DNA of 64,000 nucleotides from JBNRMR01 sp050942895. GTDB lineage: Bacteria; Bacillota; Clostridia; Christensenellales; UBA1750. Shown one piece after another: positions 16,073-24,177 of this stretch. The notes beneath the pieces are model-generated. The model had not been told where the DNA came from and ran no database searches. It saw only the letters and a list, made by a program, of their open reading frames with translations. Every line of letters starts with the position of its first letter. Position 1 is the stretch's first letter. A program made the translations under genes and the position numbers. The stretch is taken from positions 1 to 64,000 of the forward strand of contig JBMNOE010000005.1 of assembly GCA_050942895.1 (NCBI GenBank), in the 5' to 3' direction.

Positions 16073-18358
16073 ATGAAAAAAAACACGCTGATGCTGAAGT
16101 TATTTCTTACATATGCGCTTGTTCTTATATTGCCGCTATTGGCCGTGACAGTGGCCCTGTCCGACCGTCTTTTATATTCCTATCAGGAGCAGATGCGCCA
16201 GCGGATGCACTCCGCGCTGCAATCAATCGACGACATGAACAACACTTGGCATTCATTCATTGAACATATTTCAATAGTCATCGCTCTGGACAAGCAGACC
16301 GGCGTGCTTGGCACAGCCACAGACCAGATCGAAAGGATATTTGAGGGCATCAGCTATATGTCCAGGTTGAGCAGCTATAGGATGACCTATCGAATTATTG
16401 ATTCAATATATGTATATAACGAGGAGAACAACACGATCTACACTTCTTTGCGCACCCAGTTCAGCGCAGATGATTTCCGCGATAAGCAGTGGCTGGATAT
16501 GGCGGGCAGCGCAACCCAGTGGATCGGCGTACGCACCGCGCCCGTCATCCACTCCGTTGCGGATACAACGGCGGTTTACCATACCTATGTGCGCCGCATC
16601 AGCGCCTCTACAATGGGCATAAACGGATATATCGTCATCAATGTCTGCACAAATCAGCTTCTTTCTTTGCTGATTGACAACCAGAACCTGGACGCGCTGC
16701 ACATATTGGACGAGAACAATATGGTGATCTCCTCCACCGATAATAAACTTCTGGAAACAGTTTACGACGATCAGGTGGGCATTTTGTCAACCAAGTCCTA
16801 CGACGAAGGGGGCTCAAACGTACTGCTGGCCTATGATCAGGACCATTCTCAAGTTTTTGTCGGCGCGTTTAAGACTCAGTATTCAATCGGCAGCCAAAAA
16901 GCTTACCAATATATCGGTGTCATGAACAGCGAGTCGTATTTAAGCAATATATACGCCATACGAACGTTCATAATACTGACGGCCATCGGCTGCCTGCTGC
17001 TGGGGATTCCCCTGTGCTATTTGCTTTCAAAGAAAATGTACAATCCCATTAAACAGATTTTGGAAAGCTTCAACAAGCAAAGCCATTCGGAGCAGGAGGA
17101 ACTGGCCGAGGCGGTCAGAATCGCCCTTCACAATGTGGTGAACAAAAACTCCTGGCTCGCCTCCTTTAGAAAAGATGAAAAGAAGAACCTGTCCGGCATC
17201 TTTGACGCGATACTGCCCGGAAAATCTGATATCGCCCCTGTCTCGGGTGGCGATGCCGATGCTCTTTCATACTATCAGCCTTATCCATACATTGTGCTGC
17301 TCGTGTCGGTGGACGAGCCTTATTTCAATAAAAAGAGCGAGCATATGCAGCCATATCTGCATCAAATCCTCAGCGAACTTTTCCTGAGCATATTAGGTGA
17401 CAGCGAACATAAGATATATGCGGCGAGTACCGGTGAGCATACCGTCGCCTTGGCCGTGCCAATCGGCGAACAGGACAGGCCGGCTGTAAAGAAGATGATA
17501 GACGATGTGAAGCGGATGCTGAAAATGGTTTTTGAGGATAGCGTCAGCTTTGCGGTGAGCTTGGTTAAAACTGACATGCACAATGTCAGCGACGCCTATG
17601 CCGAGGCCGAGAAGGCTATGCGGCAAAAATTTGTGCGTGGAGCAGGCAGCGTCATATTTTATGATGAGGAAATGGAGCGGGGAGGCGCTTTTTATTATCC
17701 GCGCAATCGTATCAACCAAGCGCTGACGGCTCTGGACATGAAAGACGACTCTCATCTGGAGACCGCTTTTGAAGAGCTGTTTTCCACTCTGATCAACTCC
17801 TGCGGAGATATTGACGATATTTTGACCATATACTATCAGCTAGTCAGCAAATTCATACAGCGAATGATAATAAAAAATATCAAGCCGGAGGATGTTTTTA
17901 CCGGCGAACAGGCGGCTATCTATAAATATATGGCCAATTTTGAGATCGCCTCTAATCTGAATCTGTGGGTAAAGGATATGTTCATGATTCTTAAAAACTA
18001 TGAATGCTCCTATACAGCTCTTAAGAGCAAATACCTGAACGAACTTGCCGTCTACGTTCACGAGAACTATAAAAAGGATCTTATCCCCGTGGATGTCGCC
18101 GCCGCGCTTGGAATAAGCTACTCATATCTGCGCCGGCTTCTGAATGCGGAGCTGCAGATTAATTTTGTGGATTATGTAAACGCCATTCGTATCCAGCATG
18201 CAAAAATGCTTCTGGCGGATAAAAACATACTAATCAAAGATGTTGCCAGAATGTCCGGGTTTACCAACGAGCAAAGCTTCAACCGCGCCTTCAAGAAAAG
18301 CGAGGGTATGGCGCCGGGAATGTACAGAAAAAACGTTTTGAATGTTTCTATGGTGTAA
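16073..18358 (+). CDS. Membrane-bound AraC-family regulator (cluster A)
   Basis: A 761-residue one-polypeptide sensor and transcription factor. It has a transmembrane helix at about 8-28, an extracytoplasmic sensor domain of about 270 residues (cache-like), a second helix near 302-323, a cytoplasmic linker, and a C-terminal double helix-turn-helix of AraC/XylS type (about 660-757; the I-K-D-V-A-R-M-S-G-F-T-N-E-Q-S-F-N-R-A-F-K signature begins near 722). AAGGAAG precedes the ATG. It is divergent from the permease operon and probably activates it on sensing the sugar or its binding protein. The promoter and first codons also exist as a dead copy at 5682-5999. Confidence 0.93.
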   Translation: MKKNTLMLKLFLTYALVLILPLLAVTVALSDRLLYSYQEQMRQRMHSALQSIDDMNNTWHSFIEHISIVIALDKQTGVLGTATDQIERIFEGISYMSRLSSYRMTYRIIDSIYVYNEENNTIYTSLRTQFSADDFRDKQWLDMAGSATQWIGVRTAPVIHSVADTTAVYHTYVRRISASTMGINGYIVINVCTNQLLSLLIDNQNLDALHILDENNMVISSTDNKLLETVYDDQVGILSTKSYDEGGSNVLLAYDQDHSQVFVGAFKTQYSIGSQKAYQYIGVMNSESYLSNIYAIRTFIILTAIGCLLLGIPLCYLLSKKMYNPIKQILESFNKQSHSEQEELAEAVRIALHNVVNKNSWLASFRKDEKKNLSGIFDAILPGKSDIAPVSGGDADALSYYQPYPYIVLLVSVDEPYFNKKSEHMQPYLHQILSELFLSILGDSEHKIYAASTGEHTVALAVPIGEQDRPAVKKMIDDVKRMLKMVFEDSVSFAVSLVKTDMHNVSDAYAEAEKAMRQKFVRGAGSVIFYDEEMERGGAFYYPRNRINQALTALDMKDDSHLETAFEELFSTLINSCGDIDDILTIYYQLVSKFIQRMIIKNIKPEDVFTGEQAAIYKYMANFEIASNLNLWVKDMFMILKNYECSYTALKSKYLNELAVYVHENYKKDLIPVDVAAALGISYSYLRRLLNAELQINFVDYVNAIRIQHAKMLLADKNILIKDVARMSGFTNEQSFNRAFKKSEGMAPGMYRKNVLNVSMV

Positions 18359-18443
18359 GCCTTGCAGAAAAGAGGCGGACGCTTTATGCTTTATATAGAA
18401 CTGGCGATCATGAATTAATACATATGAAGGCGGGGGAAATACA

Positions 18444-20114
18444 GTGATGAGGGATATCGATATCGCCCAGGCGGCGAAGTTAAAGCCCATTGACGAGGTG
18501 GCGGCGGGTTTGGGAATAGAGCCGCGCTTTGTGGAGGCATATGGCAGCTATAAGGCGAAGATAGACTACAATGTTTTGGGGGAGCCGCAGAAGAAGCCAG
18601 ACGGTAAGCTGGTTCTGGTCACGGCCATCACTCCCACAACGGCCGGCGAGGGCAAGACCACGATCACAGTGGGGCTGGCCGACGGCATGCGCAGGATCGG
18701 CAAGAACAGCGTCGTGGCGCTTAGAGAGCCGTCGCTGGGGCCCGTGTTCGGCATGAAGGGCGGAGCGACGGGCGGTGGCTATGCCCAAGTGGTTCCCATG
18801 GAGGACATCAACCTGCACTTCACCGGCGATTTTCATGCCATCGGCGCGGCGAACAACCTGCTGGCGGCAATGCTGGACAACCACATCTACCACGGCAACG
18901 CTTTGGGGATAGATCCGCGCAGGGTCAGTTGGCGCAGGGCTGTTGACATGAATGACCGGCAGCTAAGGTCCATAGTTGGGGGAATGGGCGGAACGGCAGG
19001 CGGAATGCCCAGGGAGGACGGGTTTGATATCACCGTCGCATCCGAAGTGATGGCGGTGCTCTGCCTTTCAACGGATATAAACGATCTTAAGGAGCGCCTT
19101 GCCCGCATAGTGGTGGGCTACACCCGAAAAGGCGAGGCGGTGACCGCAGGCCAGCTTAAAGCCCAGGGCGCAATGGCGGCCTTGCTGAAGGACGCCCTCA
19201 AGCCCAACCTTGTCCAGACGCTGGAGCATAGTCCGGCATTCATCCACGGAGGCCCGTTTGCCAACATCGCTCACGGCTGCAACAGCATAATGGCCACCCG
19301 CATGGCGCTGCGCTTTAGCGACTACGCAATAACCGAGGCCGGCTTCGGCGCGGATCTTGGCGCAGAGAAGTTCATTGACATAAAATGCAGAGCGGCGGGG
19401 CTTGTTCCCAGGGCGGTGGTCGTGGTGGCCACGGTGAGGGCGCTGAAGCTCCACGGCGGGGCGGACAAAAAAAGGCTGGCCGAGGAAAACTTGGAGGCTC
19501 TGGAAAAGGGTCTGCCCAATCTTTTCCAGCATGTGGAAAATATCGCCGAGGTTTTCGGCCTTGGCGCAGTGGTGGCAATAAACCGATTCCCGACCGACAC
19601 AGAGGAGGAGCTGGAACTTCTGCAAAGGGCCTGCAAGGAAAGAGATATACCGGCGGCTTTGGGCGAGGTCTGGGCAAAGGGCGGCGAGGGCGCCATGGAA
19701 CTGGCGCGGCTGGTTGTTGAGCAGTGCGACAAGCCTGCCGGCTTCAAGTTCTGCTACCCAGCAGACTCACCACTTAGAGATAAGCTGGAAGCCGTGGTCA
19801 GGAAAATATATAGGGGAGACGGAGTGGAGTTGACCCCGCAGGCGCAAAAAGAGCTGACGCGCCTGAATAAGCTGGGCTATGGGCAGCTGCCTGTTTGCGT
19901 GGCAAAAACCCAATACAGCTTTTCGGATGATCCGGCACTGATAGGGGCGCCGAGGGGCTTTAAGGTGACTGTTCGCAGCCTGAGGCTCAGCGCGGGCGCC
20001 GGGTTTATAGTGGCCTTAACCGGCGAGATCCTCACAATGCCGGGCCTGCCAAAAGTTCCCGCTGCCGAGAATATGGATGTGGATGACGCAGGAAAAATAA
20101 TCGGCCTTTCCTGA
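18444..20114 (+). CDS. fhs: Formate--tetrahydrofolate ligase
   Basis: ATP-dependent synthesis of 10-formyl-tetrahydrofolate from formate, a step of the Wood-Ljungdahl methyl branch and of one-carbon metabolism for purines. 556 residues, the normal length. The P-loop-like T-P-T-T-A-G-E-G-K-T-T lies at 63-73; other family stretches are E-P-S-L-G-P-V-F-G-M-K-G-G-A and F-I-D-I-K-C-R. Two adjacent ATG codons open the gene after GGGGGAAA; the first (18444) is used here. It stands alone with its own terminator; the adjacent AraC-type gene is 85 bases upstream and probably unrelated in function. Confidence 0.98.
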   Translation: MMRDIDIAQAAKLKPIDEVAAGLGIEPRFVEAYGSYKAKIDYNVLGEPQKKPDGKLVLVTAITPTTAGEGKTTITVGLADGMRRIGKNSVVALREPSLGPVFGMKGGATGGGYAQVVPMEDINLHFTGDFHAIGAANNLLAAMLDNHIYHGNALGIDPRRVSWRRAVDMNDRQLRSIVGGMGGTAGGMPREDGFDITVASEVMAVLCLSTDINDLKERLARIVVGYTRKGEAVTAGQLKAQGAMAALLKDALKPNLVQTLEHSPAFIHGGPFANIAHGCNSIMATRMALRFSDYAITEAGFGADLGAEKFIDIKCRAAGLVPRAVVVVATVRALKLHGGADKKRLAEENLEALEKGLPNLFQHVENIAEVFGLGAVVAINRFPTDTEEELELLQRACKERDIPAALGEVWAKGGEGAMELARLVVEQCDKPAGFKFCYPADSPLRDKLEAVVRKIYRGDGVELTPQAQKELTRLNKLGYGQLPVCVAKTQYSFSDDPALIGAPRGFKVTVRSLRLSAGAGFIVALTGEILTMPGLPKVPAAENMDVDDAGKIIGLS

Positions 20115-20146
20115 TATCCGATTATAAGACAATTTATTAAAGCAGA

Positions 20147-20184
20147 AAGCCGCCGGATGTTTTATAGTATCATGGCGGTTTTTT
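20147..20184 (+). terminator. Terminator after fhs
   Basis: AAAGCCGCC pairs with GGCGGTTT (8 pairs, one G-T) followed by six T in total, 33 bases after the fhs stop. Confidence 0.8.
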
Positions 20185-20243
20185 AACGGTATCTGTTCAT
20201 AGATTGTATAAAGATAAAAGATAAAAGAAAAAAAGAAAACGGG

Positions 20244-20273
20244 TTGAAATCTCAGGCTTGCTCGTTGTATAAT
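20244..20273 (+). promoter_or_regulatory. Promoter of the DUF1576 gene
   Basis: TTGAAA (20244-20249), 18-base spacer, TATAAT (20268-20273). The stretch before it is A-rich, which may act as an UP-like element. Confidence 0.6.
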
Positions 20274-20381
20274 ATTTATTGATTCCAAAGTGATTCCATA
20301 AAATTTGTTTTTTGCCGGCCGATGTTAAGTTGAAAAAACCTCACGGCTGGGCGGAATCTGAAAAAATAAAGAGAAAAGAGC

Positions 20382-21704
20382 GTGATGCGTCTGATACAGA
20401 ACAAAAGCATTAGGGACGAGCGGCTTAAAACGATATTTTTCTTTATGGTAGGAATGCTTTTTGTGTGCCTTGGGTTCGCGATGAATTCTCCGGGGGAAAT
20501 ATTAAGCGGCAGCAAGACGATTCTATTTTCGCCCGCGAATCTTCTGACGGACTACATTGCCCTGGCTAACCCGGGGGCGGCCCTTTTTAATGTGGGCATG
20601 ATGACACTAAAAAGCCTTGCCATGATAAAGCTGAGCAAAGTGAACATAAGCGGTGCGCTGGCTGCCGGTATATTTACCGTGGCCGGTTTTTCTTTTTTTG
20701 GGAAGAATCTGTTGAATTCGCTGCCGATAATCTTGGGCGTGTATCTGTTCGCCAGGGCAAATGGAAGACCCGTAGGCGAATATATGCGCCAGGCACTTTT
20801 CGGAACCGCCCTTGGTCCTCTGGTGAGCGAGATCGCCTTTAATCTGGGGCTGCCATTTTGGCCGGGTATTCTCATGGGGGTGTTGGCTGGGGTTTTTGTC
20901 GGTTTTGTGATGAGCCCGTTAAGCCAGCATTTTGTAAATTTCCACAAGGGCTTTAATCTTTACAATATAGGCTTCACTGCGGGTATAATCGGCATGTTTT
21001 TCCTGGCAGTTTTGCGCAGCATGGGCATCGAGGTGCGAGCCATGCACATCGTTTCCAGCGGCAATAACAGCATTTTTGCTTCGGCGCTGTTTGCGCTTTT
21101 CGGGGTTATGCTGGTCCTAGGCATCGTTTTCGAGAAGGGGAGGCTTAAGTCTTTGGCGGTGCTTTTTAGGCAGAGCGGCCTGAGCGGACAGGATTTTCTG
21201 CAGGAGTTCGGCTTTGGAGCGGCGCTGATCAATATGGCGCTTCTGGGCATGATTTCAACGGCCTATGTGCTGGCGGTGGGCGCAGAGCTTTCCGGCCCGG
21301 CGCTGGGAGGAATATTTACGGTGGTGGGTTTCGGCGCTGCCGGCAAGCATGTGAAAAATGTCCTGCCGATAATTTTCGGGGTGTTTTTGGCGAAGATGGT
21401 GAACATATTCGACGCCCATTCACCGGCGGCGGTTTTGGCGGCGCTTTTCGGTTCCACCCTTGCGCCCATAGCGGGATATTACGGCCCGCTTTCAGGCGTG
21501 ATCGCGGGGTTTTTGCACATGGCTCTAAGCATGAACATTGGCTACCTGCATGGAGGAATGAATCTTTACAATAACGGCTTTTCCGGCGGGTTTATCGCCG
21601 CGGCCCTGGTGCCAGTGCTGGAATTTATAAGGGAAAGGGTTGCACTGCGCAAGGCAAGGGCCAATGATACAGCAGAAAATGCAATGGATATGGAAAATCT
21701 TTAG
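20382..21704 (+). CDS. DUF1576 family membrane protein
   Basis: Integral membrane protein of 440 residues with about ten hydrophobic helices. It is an internal duplication: each half carries a G-x-x-x-A-G-x-F-T-V-x-G-F motif followed by a G-x-N-L-Y-N-x-G-F motif (H-K-G-F-N-L-Y-N-I-G-F and H-G-G-M-N-L-Y-N-N-G-F). This matches the DUF1576 family as I know it; the substrate, if it is a transporter, is unknown. Start is GTG at 20382 with an ATG immediately after; AAAGAG lies upstream. It is transcribed from its own promoter and is not obviously linked to the sigma cluster that follows. Confidence 0.85.
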   Translation: MMRLIQNKSIRDERLKTIFFFMVGMLFVCLGFAMNSPGEILSGSKTILFSPANLLTDYIALANPGAALFNVGMMTLKSLAMIKLSKVNISGALAAGIFTVAGFSFFGKNLLNSLPIILGVYLFARANGRPVGEYMRQALFGTALGPLVSEIAFNLGLPFWPGILMGVLAGVFVGFVMSPLSQHFVNFHKGFNLYNIGFTAGIIGMFFLAVLRSMGIEVRAMHIVSSGNNSIFASALFALFGVMLVLGIVFEKGRLKSLAVLFRQSGLSGQDFLQEFGFGAALINMALLGMISTAYVLAVGAELSGPALGGIFTVVGFGAAGKHVKNVLPIIFGVFLAKMVNIFDAHSPAAVLAALFGSTLAPIAGYYGPLSGVIAGFLHMALSMNIGYLHGGMNLYNNGFSGGFIAAALVPVLEFIRERVALRKARANDTAENAMDMENL

Positions 21705-21825
21705 GCATTTAAAATATTTTAAAATAACTGAACCGAAAAGCCATTTTTTGCGACTAAATATATGAAAGTGCTGAAGGCGGGGTGGTGCCGGTGGTTTTTT
21801 AGATGAGGACAACGCTGAGAGCTCG

Positions 21826-22332
21826 TTGATAAAAAATGCAGTCGGCGGCAGCAGGCGGGCCTTTGAAATGCTGATGAACGGCTATGTCAGGATTATCTAC
21901 AGCTATGCGCTGGCAAGGGTGGGCAGCCACCAGGACGCTCAGGACATACTTCAGGAAACCATGCTGGCCATCTGGCGGGGAATTGGCTCATTTAAAGGGG
22001 AATCCTCCTTTAAGACATGGCTGATGGGCATTGCCCGGCGGAAGATAAGCGATCATTTTCGAAGCATATATAAAACCGGAGGGATGCCGCTTTCCGATAT
22101 GGGAGACAAACTTTCGGCGGATGGAGGCATGAGCTCTCTTGATGAGGCGGTCGATATCCAAAATGCGGTAAAGAAGCTGAATGATAGCGAAAGAGAGCTG
22201 GTTTTTTTGGTTTTCACCGCGCAGATGACATATGCGGAGGCATCAAAAACACTGGAAGTTCCCGTGGGTACTGTGAAAAGTCGGATGTCACGGATCAAGT
22301 CAAAGCTTAAAGCTCAGCTTGAAAAGGGGTGA
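21826..22332 (+). CDS. ECF-type sigma factor (probable frameshift at start)
   Basis: Sigma-70 family ECF factor: region 2 with D-A-Q-D-I-L-Q-E-T-M-L-A-I-W (about 36-50) and region 4 with M-T-Y-A-E-A-S-K-T-L-E-V-P-V-G-T-V-K-S-R (about 132-152). The only in-frame start codon is TTG at 21826, with a weak RBS. The same frame continues upstream as F-L-D-E-D-N-A-E-S-S, typical of the missing N-terminus, but has no start there. If the T-run at 21795-21800 had seven T instead of six, the gene would open at GTG 21782 or 21785 behind GAAGGCGGG and read P-V-V-F-L-D-E-D. It overlaps the anti-sigma gene and controls an unknown regulon. Confidence 0.85.
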   Translation: MIKNAVGGSRRAFEMLMNGYVRIIYSYALARVGSHQDAQDILQETMLAIWRGIGSFKGESSFKTWLMGIARRKISDHFRSIYKTGGMPLSDMGDKLSADGGMSSLDEAVDIQNAVKKLNDSERELVFLVFTAQMTYAEASKTLEVPVGTVKSRMSRIKSKLKAQLEKG

Positions 22333-22337
22333 AAGAA

Positions 22338-22649
22338 ATGTGCGAGTGCAGCGAAATTCAGAATATGCTTGTGGATTATCTTAACGGCGGACTTGACCAA
22401 GGCGGCAACATGAATGTGGTTTTTCATCTATCATCATGCGGGGGGTGCAGGGAAGAGGCAGCGTTATTGATAAGGCTAAAAAATGCAAATGCACAGGCCC
22501 TTGAAAAAATTCCCGACGATATTATCAAAAGCGCTTTCAATCTTATCGGCGATGCGGAAGGGCGCGCACAATCGCCCGTTGCAAAGATGCGCAGCGCCCT
22601 TGGTCTGGTGGGCAGCGTCTTAAGGCTGGCGGCAAGCGCGATTATTTAG
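22338..22649 (+). CDS. Zinc-binding (ZAS-type) anti-sigma factor
   Basis: A 103-residue protein with the zinc anti-sigma motif His-x3-Cys-x2-Cys (F-H-L-S-S-C-G-G-C-R), here near residues 32-39. The C-terminus is amphipathic to hydrophobic (A-L-G-L-V-G-S-V-L-R-L-A-A) but too short for a clear membrane helix, so the protein may be soluble or membrane-associated. ATG 22338 is preferred over the GTG at 22329, because GGGGTGAAAGAA precedes it. The gene starts 5 bases after the sigma stop, the normal coupling of an ECF sigma and its inhibitor. Zinc or redox release of the sigma factor is known in the family and is inferred here. Confidence 0.75.
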   Translation: MCECSEIQNMLVDYLNGGLDQGGNMNVVFHLSSCGGCREEAALLIRLKNANAQALEKIPDDIIKSAFNLIGDAEGRAQSPVAKMRSALGLVGSVLRLAASAII

Positions 22650-22686
22650 CAAAATGTTAACAGGAGTTGGCAAAGGAGGAAATTTT

Positions 22687-22959
22687 ATGGCAAACGATAT
22701 ACCCGTCAAGGAAATAGGCGAACTGTTGGATCAGGTGTCCGGGAAACTTCCGAAAATGATAAGCGGCCTTTTGGATACCATGTATTCCGCCGAGGCAGGC
22801 CAGAAAATGGGCCAGGCGGTGGGGTCCTTTTACAAGGAACTGGTGGGCTCGGGCATCCCCCCAGAGGAGGCGCTGAAAATGGCAAGGGATTACATGCTTT
22901 CGATAAAAGAAATTGCAAGAAGTGCGAACAGCACAGTCGGCGATGTGCGTGTGGAATGA
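22687..22959 (+). CDS. Small soluble protein of the sigma cluster, unknown function
   Basis: A 90-residue, mostly helical protein (M-A-N-D-I-P-V-K-E-I-G-E-L-L start), with S-G-I-P-P-E-E-A-L-K-M-A-R-D-Y in the C-terminal half. The start at 22687 is set by AAAGGAGG seven bases upstream. No cysteines and no membrane helix. It sits 37 bases after the anti-sigma gene and overlaps the following membrane microprotein gene, so it belongs to the same operon. I do not recognise the family. Confidence 0.75.
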   Translation: MANDIPVKEIGELLDQVSGKLPKMISGLLDTMYSAEAGQKMGQAVGSFYKELVGSGIPPEEALKMARDYMLSIKEIARSANSTVGDVRVE

Positions 22960-23170
22960 TCGTTGGGTCGGGCGCAGGCTGGGGACGGTTTGGCTGGCGG
23001 TAAAGCTGATGCTGTTTCTGGCTTTGCTCCCGGCAATTGCCATTTGGCTGTTGGTAAAGCTGGCGGTTCATAGATGGGTCTTCGTCAAAAGCATGGAAAA
23101 GGCCGGTATGCCGGCGCAGGCCGCAAAATTGCTTGTCAAGGATATCAGCGCATGGAAGCTTTTTGTCTGA
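22943..23170 (+). CDS. Membrane microprotein of the sigma cluster
   Basis: About 75 residues with one long hydrophobic segment (T-V-W-L-A-V-K-L-M-L-F-L-A-L-L-P, about residues 15-38) and a basic C-terminal tail containing A-A-K-L-L-V-K-D. The ATG at 22943 or the GTG at 22949 could start it; both overlap the end of the previous gene, which suggests translational coupling. Function unknown. Its place between a soluble partner and a kinase-like gene makes a membrane anchor or signalling subunit possible. Confidence 0.6.
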   Translation: MCVWNDRWVGRRLGTVWLAVKLMLFLALLPAIAIWLLVKLAVHRWVFVKSMEKAGMPAQAAKLLVKDISAWKLFV

Positions 23171-23197
23171 ATTTCGCACATTTTTCTGGGAGGCTGA

Positions 23198-24103
23198 ATG
23201 ATCAGATATAATATCGATGGCGTTTCTTTCGATATGAAAAGCCAGCATGATTTCTCGTTTTTAAGAAGCTGCGGCAGGGTTTTCCGCTCATTTGACCAGA
23301 GCGATTCGGGCAACATCAGCTTTGGATTAGACGACGGAAATGAAAAATACTTTGTTAAAGTTGCCGGAGGTATGACCGTCAATTCCTGCACCAGCCCCCA
23401 AAGAGCGATTGAAGCGCTAAAGTCGGCAATGCCGATATACTGCGAGCTGGCGCACCCGCACCTTGTTCAACTGGTCGACCATTTCCCCGCAAACGGCCTA
23501 TATGCCGCCGTGTTTAAATGGGCTGAGGGTGACTGCCTTTTCGACTATTGGAACTTTCAAAAATATGAAAGCAACTGCCAGATGCCACCGCGGGAACGAT
23601 TCAAAAAGCTGCCAATGGACGAGAAAATCGCCGCATTTGATACCATATTTGATTTTTTGATGCACACAGAATCAAAGGGCTTTGTGGCTGTGGATTTTTA
23701 TGACGGCAGCATCATGTATGACTTTCGGCGGGCAAGAGTCACAATCTGCGATATTGATTTCTTCAGAAAAGGTCCTTCTGTCAACGATATGGGCGAAAAC
23801 TTTTGGGGAACGAGGCGGCTTAAAGCTCCGGAGGAATATGTTCTGGGTGCGGAAATTGACAGCGCCACAAATGTGTTTGCATTGGGTGCGCTGCTTATGC
23901 ACTTTTTCGGCGAGTATACCTCTGATGAAGTGCAAAAAATGTACGCAAAAAAGACGTTTTTCCCCTGTCGGTATGAAAACTGGCAGCTTGGCGGCGGACT
24001 ATATCAAGTAACTCTAAAAGCCGTAAGCCATGACCGAGCAGGCAGACACGGCACATTGGCGGATTTTTATGAAGAATGGAACGCCGGTGTTTCAGCGCTA
24101 TAA
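23198..24103 (+). CDS. Serine/threonine protein kinase-like protein
   Basis: A 301-residue protein with a eukaryotic-type kinase fold: V-K-V-A with the likely ATP lysine near residue 55, a long insert, a catalytic-loop-like V-D-F-Y-D-G-S-I-M-Y-D (about 164-174), I-C-D-I-D-F-F in place of DFG (about 183-189) and a recognisable A-P-E-E (about 211-214). The HRD His-Arg is replaced, the loop Lys is Tyr and Asn is Ser. Asp residues for catalysis and metal binding are still there. It could be an atypical active kinase or a pseudokinase. It has no membrane helix, and GGGAGG precedes the ATG. It closes the sigma/anti-sigma operon and may phosphorylate one of those partners; that is inference. Confidence 0.75.
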   Translation: MIRYNIDGVSFDMKSQHDFSFLRSCGRVFRSFDQSDSGNISFGLDDGNEKYFVKVAGGMTVNSCTSPQRAIEALKSAMPIYCELAHPHLVQLVDHFPANGLYAAVFKWAEGDCLFDYWNFQKYESNCQMPPRERFKKLPMDEKIAAFDTIFDFLMHTESKGFVAVDFYDGSIMYDFRRARVTICDIDFFRKGPSVNDMGENFWGTRRLKAPEEYVLGAEIDSATNVFALGALLMHFFGEYTSDEVQKMYAKKTFFPCRYENWQLGGGLYQVTLKAVSHDRAGRHGTLADFYEEWNAGVSAL

Positions 24104-24120
24104 GAAAAAGGCATAAAAAC

Positions 24121-24152
24121 AAAACGGTGAGGTTTTCTCCCACCGTTTTTTA
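24121..24152. terminator. Bidirectional terminator between kinase-like and glycosidase genes
   Basis: AAAACGGTG (24121-24129) and CACCGTTTT (24141-24149) pair perfectly, with A-run and T-run on the two sides, so it can end both convergent transcripts. Confidence 0.85.
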
Positions 24153-24177
24153 TGTAAAAGCAAAGGGGTGCAGGCAA

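Noticed and set aside
19068..19747. Long minus frames opposite fhs
   Set aside because: Shadows of the GC-rich fhs coding sequence.
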